DNA of 9,319 nucleotides from an uncultured Flavobacteriales bacterium (GCA_913052655.1 CAJXFN010000054.1:1-9319); one strand, 5' to 3'; positions 1 to 7,350 are shown, numbered from the stretch's first letter. Numbers and translations are program-made. The notes: a model not told the origin generated them from the sequence alone.

Positions 1-26
1 GTCGGGGTAGCAGGATTACAACCTAC
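1..26 (-). repeat. tRNA-like 3'-end repeat, copy 1
   Basis: Read on the minus strand, this looks like the T-arm and acceptor 3' strand of a tRNA. A five-pair stem (GTAGG with CCTGC, one G-T wobble) closes a seven-base loop TTGTAAT, followed by TACCCCGAC, which resembles the 3' end of bacterial tRNA-Pro. The loop lacks the normal TTCRANY consensus. No D-arm, anticodon arm or 5' acceptor strand (expected near 70-77) is present, so this is a remnant or mimic and not a working tRNA. Positions 1-23 recur at 2524-2546 with only two differences and the same abnormal loop. The repeat may extend left of the window. Confidence 0.55.
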
Positions 27-54
27 ACTCTATTTACATGATTACAGCAAGCTT

Positions 55-95
55 TAAAACTAAAAATTGCTCCGCTTTATGCACCACTAAGCAAT
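55..95 (-). terminator. probable intrinsic terminator after the caspase gene
   Basis: On the minus strand, ATTGCT (95-90) can pair with AGCAAT (71-66) across an 18-nt loop, and a T-run follows at once (65-55, reading TTTTTAGTTTT). It lies about 35 nt past the stop codon of the caspase-like gene, where its terminator should be. The stem is only six pairs and the loop is long, so the call is moderate. It overlaps the start of the repeat at 87-119. Confidence 0.45.
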
Positions 96-119
96 CTACT
101 AATACAAAAATTAAGAAAA
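87..119. repeat. imperfect direct repeat flanking the caspase gene, copy A
   Basis: The 22 bases at 87-108 match 2121-2142 with two substitutions. After a one-base indel the similarity continues through TTAAGAAAA. Copy A lies just beyond the 3' end of the caspase-like gene, and copy B covers its probable promoter. Low-complexity AT sequence explains only part of the match, since the CAATCTACTAA core is not simple sequence. Confidence 0.5.
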
Positions 120-128
120 ATATCTCTA

Positions 129-2066
129 TTACTTTCCTAAACTTTTAATATATTCTAATTCCTGTAAAGCTACTTTATCATTAGGGTTGATTGAAATAAT
201 CCACTCTAAAATTTCTTTAGCTTTCTCATATTGTTTAAACTCAATCTCAAGATACGCTTTTCTTCTCCAAAGAAATAAAACATATTCTATATTTATATCA
301 CCTTGTTCCTTCTCCATTTCATAACGTAACTCTTTCTCAGTTATATAAATTGATCTAAAATCTCTATTAGCTATTAGGCAATTTATATACTCCATTACAT
401 ATTCTTCTCTTTTATCATTGTCATAACAATATTCAAGATGATAAAGAGCTTTTTCATAAAAGCCTAATTCATAATAACACCAGCCTATTAGATAGGAGCA
501 TTCAGTAAACAGTTTTGTTTTTTTATTATTCCACTCTTCTCCACTCCACCATTGTTGAGAGAGATACTTATGGACATTCTCAAAATACTTAATCGCATCC
601 CAGTATCTTTTTTCTTTTAGAACAGCCTTTCCGCTATAGAAATCCTGTGAAATATCAGGATAAGATATCATATCTAGTAAATGTTTATCTAAATAAGAAA
701 GAGAGTCATAAGCTTCACGATCTACTTTCTTTAATATCTCTTGCATTGTATTCTCATATAAAGATTTATTAATTTCCCTATTTCTAACATCATGTGTCAT
801 TAAAATTGAGAAACTTTCTGGTTGTGGAGAAATTCCTGACTTACCTCTTTCTAAATGAATTGTAGGCTTACAAAATGTAGCATTAACATAAAAAGCCTTA
901 TCTCTTAATCCATATGGATATGATAAGTGAATTATTAAGATAGCCTCAACTTTTGATATTGATTTATCGTTCATTTCCTCAGGATTAGTAGCGTATCTAT
1001 CCCTATAAGACAAAGTAATAACTTCATTAGCTGATAATCCTGAAACACCTCTTTCTTTATACGATCCTTTTCCATTTAAATTATGGTATCGATTTAAAAG
1101 ATTGTAATTCCAAATAGAATCAATGTCTGAAATTGTTATTAGTTTGCCATTATTTATAGACAGAATACCAACTTCATCTTTTCTGATATGTAATAAATCG
1201 TTTAAGATATCACCAAGCTTGACAGGGTTGTCATCACTTGATGAAAACTGATATTTTCCTGATTGATGTTGAAATTCTAACTCACGTTGCATCCATGAAA
1301 GTTCCATAAAATCTTTCATGTCAAAAAATGGTTTGTAATTTAGCATCAAATCTCCAATTAATCTATTCTCTTCTACTGGCATTTGACGACCCATATCAGA
1401 TAAACTAGATCTAACATTCTTAAAAACAGTTTCAATAGTAATATTCTCTTTCAGTAAGTTCTTTGATAATTCCAAACAATATGCTGAATTCTCTTTATCT
1501 CCATCGGAAGCAACCTCACCATAATCAGTAGAATATGCAATAAATGTTCCTGACGGCCCATTAATTTTAGCTAATCCTTGACCTTGTATTGAACGAGTCC
1601 AAGTATTTTCAAATGGATTGTTTCTGCATGCATCTAACACCAAAATAGTAGTTTTGTTTTCAGCTCCACCCTTCAGATATGACATTAGTCTATTAACTGG
1701 AATGCAATAATCTATAACATCTTGTGTTCCTCTCAGTTCTACCTGAGTTGGAACTAAATAATTAATGCCATCAACTTGAATTCCATGTCCAGCATAATAA
1801 ATCATAAATACATCAAAAGAATCAACTTTATTATGAAAATCTCTAATCACATCAATAAAATCATCTCTGGTCTTTAAATTATAAGACAACATGACCTCAA
1901 AATCTAATTCATCTAAAGTTTCATAGATTAATTTAGCGTCATTTACTGGGTTTTTTAATTCTCCCTTATCATAATCTGAATTACCAATAACCAATGCTAA
2001 CCTTTTCTCATTCTGAGAAAAAACTAATAAAGGAACAAATAATAAAAGTAGTAATAGTTTTTTCAT
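129..2066 (-). CDS. exported caspase-family (peptidase C14) protein with C-terminal TPR-like region
   Basis: This 645-residue protein has a signal peptide (residues 1-17, ending FS, with Gln18 as the expected mature N-terminus), so it should act in the periplasm or beyond. Residues 21-240 are a bacterial caspase-like (metacaspase/C14) domain. It starts with RLALVIGN, has the catalytic His in YYAGHG (H94) and the catalytic Cys in LDACRNNPF (C147), and includes the conserved SDYGEVASDG and QMPVEENRLIGD stretches. Both active-site residues are intact, so a working cysteine endopeptidase is likely; substrate preference cannot be read. Residues 240-470 are not recognised. Residues 474-640 form helical pairs with TPR spacing (for example near 524-550 and 605-628). 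The ATG at 2064-2066 directly begins the signal peptide. It shares an identical start-codon context with the CHAT gene at 3061-7221. It appears monocistronic in this window. Confidence 0.93.
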   Translation of the reverse strand: MKKLLLLLLFVPLLVFSQNEKRLALVIGNSDYDKGELKNPVNDAKLIYETLDELDFEVMLSYNLKTRDDFIDVIRDFHNKVDSFDVFMIYYAGHGIQVDGINYLVPTQVELRGTQDVIDYCIPVNRLMSYLKGGAENKTTILVLDACRNNPFENTWTRSIQGQGLAKINGPSGTFIAYSTDYGEVASDGDKENSAYCLELSKNLLKENITIETVFKNVRSSLSDMGRQMPVEENRLIGDLMLNYKPFFDMKDFMELSWMQRELEFQHQSGKYQFSSSDDNPVKLGDILNDLLHIRKDEVGILSINNGKLITISDIDSIWNYNLLNRYHNLNGKGSYKERGVSGLSANEVITLSYRDRYATNPEEMNDKSISKVEAILIIHLSYPYGLRDKAFYVNATFCKPTIHLERGKSGISPQPESFSILMTHDVRNREINKSLYENTMQEILKKVDREAYDSLSYLDKHLLDMISYPDISQDFYSGKAVLKEKRYWDAIKYFENVHKYLSQQWWSGEEWNNKKTKLFTECSYLIGWCYYELGFYEKALYHLEYCYDNDKREEYVMEYINCLIANRDFRSIYITEKELRYEMEKEQGDINIEYVLFLWRRKAYLEIEFKQYEKAKEILEWIISINPNDKVALQELEYIKSLGK

Positions 2067-2120
2067 GCTACAATAATACAGAAAATTATGGGAATTTTTA
2101 AGAGAATATATTAGGGTCAG

Positions 2121-2152
2121 CTAATCAATCTACTAAAACAAACTTAAGAAAA
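2121..2152. repeat. imperfect direct repeat flanking the caspase gene, copy B
   Basis: This is the partner of the repeat at 87-119, with two substitutions over the first 22 bases and then a one-base indel. This copy contains the minus-strand TAAGTTTG element proposed as the caspase promoter; in copy A the equivalent bases do not form a good promoter element. Confidence 0.5.
2139..2146 (-). promoter_or_regulatory. probable -7 promoter element of the caspase gene
   Basis: The minus strand reads TAAGTTTG, a perfect match to the Bacteroidetes -7 consensus TAnnTTTG, about 73 bases upstream of the caspase start codon. No TTG-type -33 element is visible at the usual spacing. Transcription would start near 2132, giving a leader of roughly 65 nt. 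The same eight bases occur facing the other way at 2206-2213. Confidence 0.45.
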
Positions 2153-2205
2153 TAATTGGATTTTTTTGTTTTCCATTTTAAAAAAAAGAGTATTTATTTT
2201 TTAAG

Positions 2206-2213
2206 TAAGTTTG
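2206..2213 (+). promoter_or_regulatory. probable -7 promoter element of the 72-residue gene
   Basis: The plus strand reads TAAGTTTG, a perfect TAnnTTTG element, 20 bases upstream of the ATG at 2234. This gives a short leader of about 14 nt. There is no clear -33 TTG; that position is an A-run. It supports the plus-strand reading of the small gene over the overlapping minus-strand frame. Confidence 0.45.
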
Positions 2214-2233
2214 TTGTAAAATAAATATCAACT

Positions 2234-2452
2234 ATGGAATTAAATGAAAAAATTGACAAGTTCAGAAAAAGTGGTATAACAGTAAGTATTATTACTTTCT
2301 TAGTTTTTCCTGTACTACTATATCTATTAAGCAAAGAAATAGCTAGTGGTAATAAAGAATTTGGTAATGAAAATTTTCTAAATTTCTGTTCTTTATTCTG
2401 GATGTTACTCAGTACTTTGTTATGGATATCATTATTTAATAAACTAAAGTAA
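2234..2452 (+). CDS. small two-helix membrane protein, unknown function
   Basis: This is a 72-residue predicted membrane protein that I do not recognise. A charged N-terminus (residues 1-13, with K6, K9, R11 and K12) precedes a first hydrophobic segment at about 14-33. A polar loop (34-49) follows, then a second hydrophobic segment at about 50-68 with Trp56 and Trp64, and a basic tail ending KLK. By the positive-inside rule both ends are cytoplasmic. There is no cleavable signal peptide. It diverges from the caspase gene and converges on the minus-strand gene ending at 2614. An overlapping minus-strand frame of 90 codons (2194-2466) is hydrophobic as a mirror of this one. The plus frame is preferred because it has a TAnnTTTG element and an ATG at a sensible distance. 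Small size keeps confidence moderate. Confidence 0.55.
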   Translation: MELNEKIDKFRKSGITVSIITFLVFPVLLYLLSKEIASGNKEFGNENFLNFCSLFWMLLSTLLWISLFNKLK

Positions 2453-2517
2453 AGATATACGGACATTAGTACTGGTAATCAGTAAATTCTTCTAAAGAAG
2501 GTTAGATTTTTGTAGAG

Positions 2518-2548
2518 AAAAAAGTTGGGGTAACAGGATTACAACCAA
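2518..2548 (-). terminator. probable terminator formed by the tRNA-like repeat
   Basis: On the minus strand two short nested stems can form: TTGG with CCAA (2548-2545 with 2528-2525) and GTAA with TTAC (2542-2539 with 2533-2530). They have a five-base loop and are followed by six T residues (2523-2518). It lies about 65 nt beyond the stop codon of the 119-residue membrane protein gene. The tRNA-like repeat at 2524-2546 is itself the hairpin. Confidence 0.4.
2524..2546 (-). repeat. tRNA-like 3'-end repeat, copy 2
   Basis: This copy matches positions 1-23 at 21 of 23 bases. It keeps the same abnormal T-loop reading TTGTAAT and ends TTACCCCAAC on the minus strand. The five-pair T-stem seen in copy 1 is broken here. 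The shared loop change means the two copies descend from one repeat and are not two independently decayed tRNA genes. Both copies are in the same orientation and both lie 60-110 nt downstream of a minus-strand gene. Confidence 0.6.
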
Positions 2549-2613
2549 TAAAAAATTAATTTCTAGCAAACAATCTTTATTCAAAGCTGATTAGAAAAAC
2601 TTTTATAGATAAT

Positions 2614-2973
2614 TTATTCAGCTGCGTCTACAAAATCATCCAGAGAAATATCAATAGACATATTATTCAGAGAATGTATCACTAATATTCCAACTATAAT
2701 TAAAGGAATAAAGATAATGAGTAACAGATTTCTATAAAACCTTTTTCTTTTTTTTACATCTTTAGGAATTGGTTTTGAAAGATACCACAAAATTGACCCA
2801 AAATAAGATAGAATTAAAGTAATACCCAATATTGGACCATAATCTGGAGAAGATTTAGAAATAATTTCTGAATGATTAAATACCTCATTGTTAATATTAT
2901 TAATTGGGAACGATGCATAACTTACATTTGTAAGAGATACTAGAATAAGTAAAAATAGATTTGTTTTTTTCAT
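2614..2973 (-). CDS. small exported/membrane protein with two transmembrane helices
   Basis: This is a 119-residue protein that I do not recognise. Residues 1-20 look like a signal peptide (MKKTNLFLLIL, ending VSYA). A short polar segment (21-45) follows, then a hydrophobic helix at about 46-65. The loop at 66-81 is strongly basic (KDVKKRKRFYR), a second hydrophobic helix spans about 82-102, and the tail is acidic (DISLDDFVDAAE). By the positive-inside rule the basic loop is cytoplasmic, and both the signal-side segment and the acidic tail are periplasmic. The ATG at 2971-2973 is chosen because it starts a normal signal peptide. A longer reading from a TTG at 3010-3012 would add a Phe-rich extension encoded by the T-run of a terminator. 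It follows the CHAT gene by 87 bp, with a hairpin between them, so it may depend on read-through. Confidence 0.72.
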   Translation of the reverse strand: MKKTNLFLLILVSLTNVSYASFPINNINNEVFNHSEIISKSSPDYGPILGITLILSYFGSILWYLSKPIPKDVKKRKRFYRNLLLIIFIPLIIVGILVIHSLNNMSIDISLDDFVDAAE

Positions 2974-2980
2974 AATACAA

Positions 2981-3021
2981 AGAAAAAAAAAGAAAAAAGA
3001 AATATTATGCAAAGCATAATA
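2981..3021 (-). terminator. hairpin and T-run between the CHAT gene and the small membrane gene
   Basis: A perfect 8-bp inverted repeat (TATTATGC, three-base loop, GCATAATA; 3003-3021) is followed on the minus strand by about 20 bases of almost pure T with a few C (3002-2981). This is an intrinsic terminator layout 40 nt past the CHAT stop codon. The T-run ends only eight bases before the start codon of the 119-residue gene. That gene must therefore use read-through or a promoter I cannot see. Confidence 0.6.
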
Positions 3022-3060
3022 AATAAAAAATCCGTATTCCTTTAAAATTTGGAAATAATT

Positions 3061-6000
3061 TTATTTACCAATCAACACAAAAGCACCCCAATAATATGGG
3101 GAAGAATAACCTTCTGTATTTTTTATTGTGATTTGAGCTTGTTTAAGAGATTCTCTTTTAGTCATTCCTCTTTCTATCCAGTTTGTATAAAATGTAGTCA
3201 TTAACATCTGAGTTGCTTCATCATCAACTTTCCATAGGCTCATTATAACATTTTCAGCTCCCGCCTCTAAGATACTTCTTTGTAATCCGTAAATTCCTTC
3301 TCCACTCACAAAATCTCCTACACCAGTCTCACACGCACTTAGAACAACTAATTCAGTCTCTGTTAAGTTTAATTCACGGGCTTCTAATGAAGTTAAAATC
3401 CCATTATCCTCAGCTAAAACCTCCCCTCTTATTGTGTTTTGAGCTCCCGATAAGAGCAATCCTGAACGCATCAATGGATGTTTATAATCTGTATTGTTCT
3501 CAACACCCATTAATTTCGCAATTGGATCATATTCATGTTCCTGTTCAGGAAAGAAAAAACCATGAGTAGCAATATGCATTACTCTGGGTGAGTTCACCTC
3601 CTTTATTTTTGTCTCATTTGCTAAAGCACCCTCAGTTAGAGATACTGACCAATTATTATTCTTAAATAAATTATTTAGAGCATTAATCTCTATACCAGTA
3701 CCTGGCAACTGACTTATACCAGACCTTTCCAATTTCTCAAAATCAACTAAATCCACATCTCTTGTGACATATGTCTTATCACTTATAAATGTTACATCTG
3801 ATTTACTTAGGTCAAATTTAGGATTCCCCACAATCTCAATATTATTATTTTTATATAAACTAGGATCTGAAGTCTTATTAGATATAAAAGCTCTTGCGCT
3901 TGATACTATTCTTATGTCAGCTGTCTCTAAAAGATACTTGCCTTTATCTACATCAAATAATGTAGCAATACTAATATTATTATAAATTCCATCAGGGGAC
4001 AAAAATATTGTTTTATCATATCCTACTTTGTCAATAATCTTCTTCATAAAGAAGTCATAACTTCTATTGTCAATATTGCTGTAATCATCGTTGACAAAAG
4101 AGCTATAGTATGGAAGAAAACGATCTTCAAAATTATCCTGATCATCTAACATAATCAAAGCAGGATCATTATCTGGAGAAATCACTATAGCTGTATAAAA
4201 TATGCTATCTGTGTATCTTAAGAGAAAGGTTTCATCAATTCTATTTATTCTAATAATTTCAACATAACACTCACTTTCAGATAAATTATCCTTAATTAAC
4301 TCGTAAGCAGTAAAATTAGGGCTTTTAGATTCAGTACTGTAAAAGTAATTCACAATTAGTTTCTCTAAATTTATTATTTCTTTATTCAAAATATCTATAT
4401 CATCATTACTCTTTCCAATATCCAATGCAGTAAAAAGATCTTCTCTCTTATTAGTTAATTCTTCTAATTGTGAAATAAGTATTCTATCTCCTGTTTTATT
4501 TACCTTTTCAAACAATCTTTTATTTGAATTTTCTAGAAGAAATGACCTAATAAAGGATCTCCTATTAATTAATTCTATTAAATAATCTATTGATATATCA
4601 TTTGTCAAAAGAAAAGAATTAATCCACTCATAATCATCTATGTTATTAGATATTAATAATGACTTTTCATTATCACTTAAAAAGAGAGATCTTGTGATTA
4701 TATCTTGTTCCTTTCTAGATATAATATTCATTTTTTTCTGGAAAGATTCATTTGAGTTATTCCAATCAAAATCTGATTCTGAAATCCATTCCTGAGCTGC
4801 AATATTACCATACTCTACTGATTTATCAAGATAATGAAAAAATTCATCGTATAATAAATTAGCCTTTTTAACACTATCTAAGTCATAGTAATACAGCCCC
4901 TGGAAGATTTTTGACATAGATATAAAATAATAAATTTCTCCAAAAAAATAATTGCTCTGAAGATCGAGTTCTTCCATCAATTTTAAGGATTTCTCAAAGA
5001 AGCTATTAGCTTTTTCTGCAGATTCTATTTTCAAAGGTTTTTTGTATAATAAGTTTAGACCTTTATACTTATAGAAATCAACTAAAGTCTTATCATCTAT
5101 ATATTGATCATAATGATCAACAATTTTCTCCGCAATTTTAATATATATTTGCTGTTCACTATAATTATTGGTAGATACCGACAAATCAAATAATATTTGT
5201 AGATATAGCTTATAATCTCGTAATTGAGAAATTGTAATAGCATCTAATATTTCAAAACATTCTAACAATATCTTTCTAGATTCCTCAAAATCCCCATTTC
5301 TAAGTGCTATTTCATGTTCAATATATTTAAATTTTATTGCATCTTCAGTCAAATCCAAATCGTATCTCCTTATTATTTCTTTAGCAGGTGTTAGATATTT
5401 GAGAGCATCAGACTCGTTAGTATAATCTTTTAATATTGAATAATATATGTGTAATCGTCTTGGATCATACAGATCATATCTTTTTAAATGTGCTTCAGAT
5501 AACTCTATAGTTTTATCTGAAAAAGACACATCTGAACTGTATAGTAATAAAAGGAGATTTTCTTCCCAAAAAGTTATTTTATCAAGATCATTCCCAACAA
5601 GAATCTCTGCTTTCTTTATCAATTCATTTATTTCCAATAAATTTCTGTCGTGCAATTGATATTCAAAAAATTCTAATAAAATTGAAAATAGTTGTATTTC
5701 AGTTGGTTTAAATATAGTAGACCAAGATGTTGTATTTGAATTAATTATATTTTTTGATTTGTCTATTAAATTAGAACAATCTTTAAAAGACAAATGACCT
5801 CTTTGGTATAGATCAATGACGTTAATATAAATCTGAATTTCTAAAAACTCGTTATTAATCGTCTTCATTATATTATCATTCATAGCAATATCTACAGCCT
5901 CCTTATATTTAAATTCTTCTATTAATGAACGTACTTTAATATAATAAAAATCATCATTTCTATTGTTATTTCTCAGCTCTAGATACCTTCTTGCATGATA

Positions 6001-7221
6001 ATCAGATTTAATATTATCATCTCTTCCTACATCAAAATTATGAAATAATTCTAGATGCCAATCTGCTAACGTTGTATCTGGTATACATTTACATTTTTCT
6101 GCATAATCTACACCAAGTTTATAATATCTAATAGACTCGTCATTATCTCTTAGAAAGACATCATAAATCTCTGAAATATCTATATATTGTCTAACTACTA
6201 TTTCATGATCTGCTCCATATCTTTCTATATAAATAGGTAATTGAGAAAGTTCTATTTCAACCCACTTTAAATATTGATCAGTTCTTTTATAATAAGTTGC
6301 ATAACCATGAAGAATCTGCATAGCGTACATTTCATGAGAATGATCACATATAGAATCCGCATAATCTAATAGATCTTTAGCCTCATCAAACATCTTTAAA
6401 TTACAATATATAAGATTTGCCCTTGCAACGCAGTCATACAGAAAACTGTCATCTGTATTTTTCCACCAATTCTTATCAGTGTGTCTAATCAAAAGTGACT
6501 GATAATCAGCGGTTTTTAAACTATCTGGAAACCAATTCTCTTGCGTTATTACCAATCTTCTATAGATGTCATATTTATATAAATCTATATTTCTTTTATG
6601 GTTTTCTATGTATTCATTTGGAATAATATCTTTGTAAACAGAAACTCGTGACATTTGAGAAACAATTTCCAACTCTTTTAAAGAGTAAAATTCTATCTTA
6701 TCTATTTCCTCCTGTGTACATCTATCAAGTTTTAAATACTTCTTGAAGTTAAAATACAAGTTAGATAAATCATTATATTGGGAACGTAAAAGAGCAATAT
6801 GAATAGTATCATTATCAATATTTAAATTAATACTACGATTATACGAATCTATAAATAGATCTACCTTACCTGCATCTCTTTGAGATTTTCCTAGCCATGA
6901 GTAAAGAAACATAAGTTTACGGTTATTTTTCTTCTGTTCTTCTTCCCAAATTTTAATAGATTCTAAAAAATTTCTTTCGCTTAATAAGAAATCTTCTTGT
7001 CTATATAAAAAAAGTGCTTTTCGATATAAATAATCAGCATAAACTGTATCTAACTTATATCCTTGAATCTCTACAAGACGTTCTGTCTCTTCTAATAAAT
7101 CATGAGGAATATCACTACTGTTTCTAAATAAATAAATTAATGAATCTGAATATTCTTCCCATGTTTGACTATATGACACAAAAGGAGATAATAAAAGAAA
7201 AAGAATAAATAGTCTTTTCAT
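3061..7221 (-). CDS. large exported TPR-CHAT domain protein (clan CD protease)
   Basis: This 1386-residue protein starts with a signal peptide (MKRLFILFLLL, ending SYS, then Gln19 by the Q-rule), so it is exported. About 870 residues of helical, TPR-like repeats follow; clear pairs lie near residues 65-95, 268-293 and 727-750, but most are degenerate. A charged coiled-coil stretch spans about 895-960. The C-terminal CHAT (caspase HetF associated with TPRs) domain covers about 1060-1386. It has LSPDGIYN (1074-1081), LPGTGIEINAL, the catalytic His in HIATHG (H1220), the catalytic Cys in VLSACETG (C1297), GEGIYGLQR, SLWKVDDEAT and the terminal PYYWGAFVLIG. The dyad is intact. TPR-CHAT proteins are known peptidases in other systems, usually cytoplasmic; this one is secreted. 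A probable promoter at 7389-7418 gives a leader of about 160 nt, and the gene is divergent from the operon at 7410-9241. Confidence 0.95.
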   Translation of the reverse strand: MKRLFILFLLLSPFVSYSQTWEEYSDSLIYLFRNSSDIPHDLLEETERLVEIQGYKLDTVYADYLYRKALFLYRQEDFLLSERNFLESIKIWEEEQKKNNRKLMFLYSWLGKSQRDAGKVDLFIDSYNRSINLNIDNDTIHIALLRSQYNDLSNLYFNFKKYLKLDRCTQEEIDKIEFYSLKELEIVSQMSRVSVYKDIIPNEYIENHKRNIDLYKYDIYRRLVITQENWFPDSLKTADYQSLLIRHTDKNWWKNTDDSFLYDCVARANLIYCNLKMFDEAKDLLDYADSICDHSHEMYAMQILHGYATYYKRTDQYLKWVEIELSQLPIYIERYGADHEIVVRQYIDISEIYDVFLRDNDESIRYYKLGVDYAEKCKCIPDTTLADWHLELFHNFDVGRDDNIKSDYHARRYLELRNNNRNDDFYYIKVRSLIEEFKYKEAVDIAMNDNIMKTINNEFLEIQIYINVIDLYQRGHLSFKDCSNLIDKSKNIINSNTTSWSTIFKPTEIQLFSILLEFFEYQLHDRNLLEINELIKKAEILVGNDLDKITFWEENLLLLLYSSDVSFSDKTIELSEAHLKRYDLYDPRRLHIYYSILKDYTNESDALKYLTPAKEIIRRYDLDLTEDAIKFKYIEHEIALRNGDFEESRKILLECFEILDAITISQLRDYKLYLQILFDLSVSTNNYSEQQIYIKIAEKIVDHYDQYIDDKTLVDFYKYKGLNLLYKKPLKIESAEKANSFFEKSLKLMEELDLQSNYFFGEIYYFISMSKIFQGLYYYDLDSVKKANLLYDEFFHYLDKSVEYGNIAAQEWISESDFDWNNSNESFQKKMNIISRKEQDIITRSLFLSDNEKSLLISNNIDDYEWINSFLLTNDISIDYLIELINRRSFIRSFLLENSNKRLFEKVNKTGDRILISQLEELTNKREDLFTALDIGKSNDDIDILNKEIINLEKLIVNYFYSTESKSPNFTAYELIKDNLSESECYVEIIRINRIDETFLLRYTDSIFYTAIVISPDNDPALIMLDDQDNFEDRFLPYYSSFVNDDYSNIDNRSYDFFMKKIIDKVGYDKTIFLSPDGIYNNISIATLFDVDKGKYLLETADIRIVSSARAFISNKTSDPSLYKNNNIEIVGNPKFDLSKSDVTFISDKTYVTRDVDLVDFEKLERSGISQLPGTGIEINALNNLFKNNNWSVSLTEGALANETKIKEVNSPRVMHIATHGFFFPEQEHEYDPIAKLMGVENNTDYKHPLMRSGLLLSGAQNTIRGEVLAEDNGILTSLEARELNLTETELVVLSACETGVGDFVSGEGIYGLQRSILEAGAENVIMSLWKVDDEATQMLMTTFYTNWIERGMTKRESLKQAQITIKNTEGYSSPYYWGAFVLIGK

Positions 7222-7333
7222 ACTACAATAGTAATAAGAATTTCAGGATTATCTTTAATCTAATAATAGAATTCTAATAGACTTTATGAGAAGTAGTTCA
7301 TATTACACATAAAATACGAAAAAACAAGAGTGC

Positions 7334-7350
7334 TAACTATTACGTAGTTA
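7334..7350. promoter_or_regulatory. inverted repeat, candidate operator
   Basis: TAACTA and TAGTTA form a perfect 6-bp inverted repeat around TTACG. It ends four bases before the -33 element of the plus-strand promoter and lies in the leader of the CHAT transcript if that starts near 7383. The position suits a regulator binding both directions. There is no T-run on either side, so it is not a terminator. Confidence 0.35.

Noticed and set aside
1..77. A complete tRNA gene at the left edge
   Set aside because: Only the T-arm and 3' acceptor strand are present. The T-loop is not consensus, and no anticodon arm, D-arm or matching 5' acceptor strand exists at the expected distance.
2194..2466. 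Minus-strand 90-codon frame opposite the 72-residue gene
   Set aside because: It covers the same DNA as a plus-strand frame that has an ATG and a TAAGTTTG element at promoter distance. Its hydrophobicity is a mirror effect, it has no signal peptide, and it overlaps nothing that would cotranscribe it.
2614..2973. Gasdermin-like or other known effector identity for the 119-residue protein
   Set aside because: Bacterial gasdermins are about 250 residues or more, mostly beta-stranded and without a signal peptide. This protein is short and has two helices. Only the gene context is suggestive.
2974..3012. TTG-started extension of the 119-residue protein
   Set aside because: It would put a run of Phe encoded by the terminator T-run in front of a normal MKK signal peptide. 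The ATG at 2971-2973 is a far better start.
3387..5659. Plus-strand frames of 60-73 codons at 3387-3569, 3764-3985 and 5447-5659
   Set aside because: All lie inside the 1386-codon CHAT gene, whose motifs fix the true frame. They show no domain, promoter or credible start context.
7240..7330. A closer promoter for the CHAT gene
   Set aside because: The plus strand has no CAAA between 7222 and 7388, so no minus-strand TAnnTTTG is possible there. The element at 7389-7396 is the nearest consensus match.
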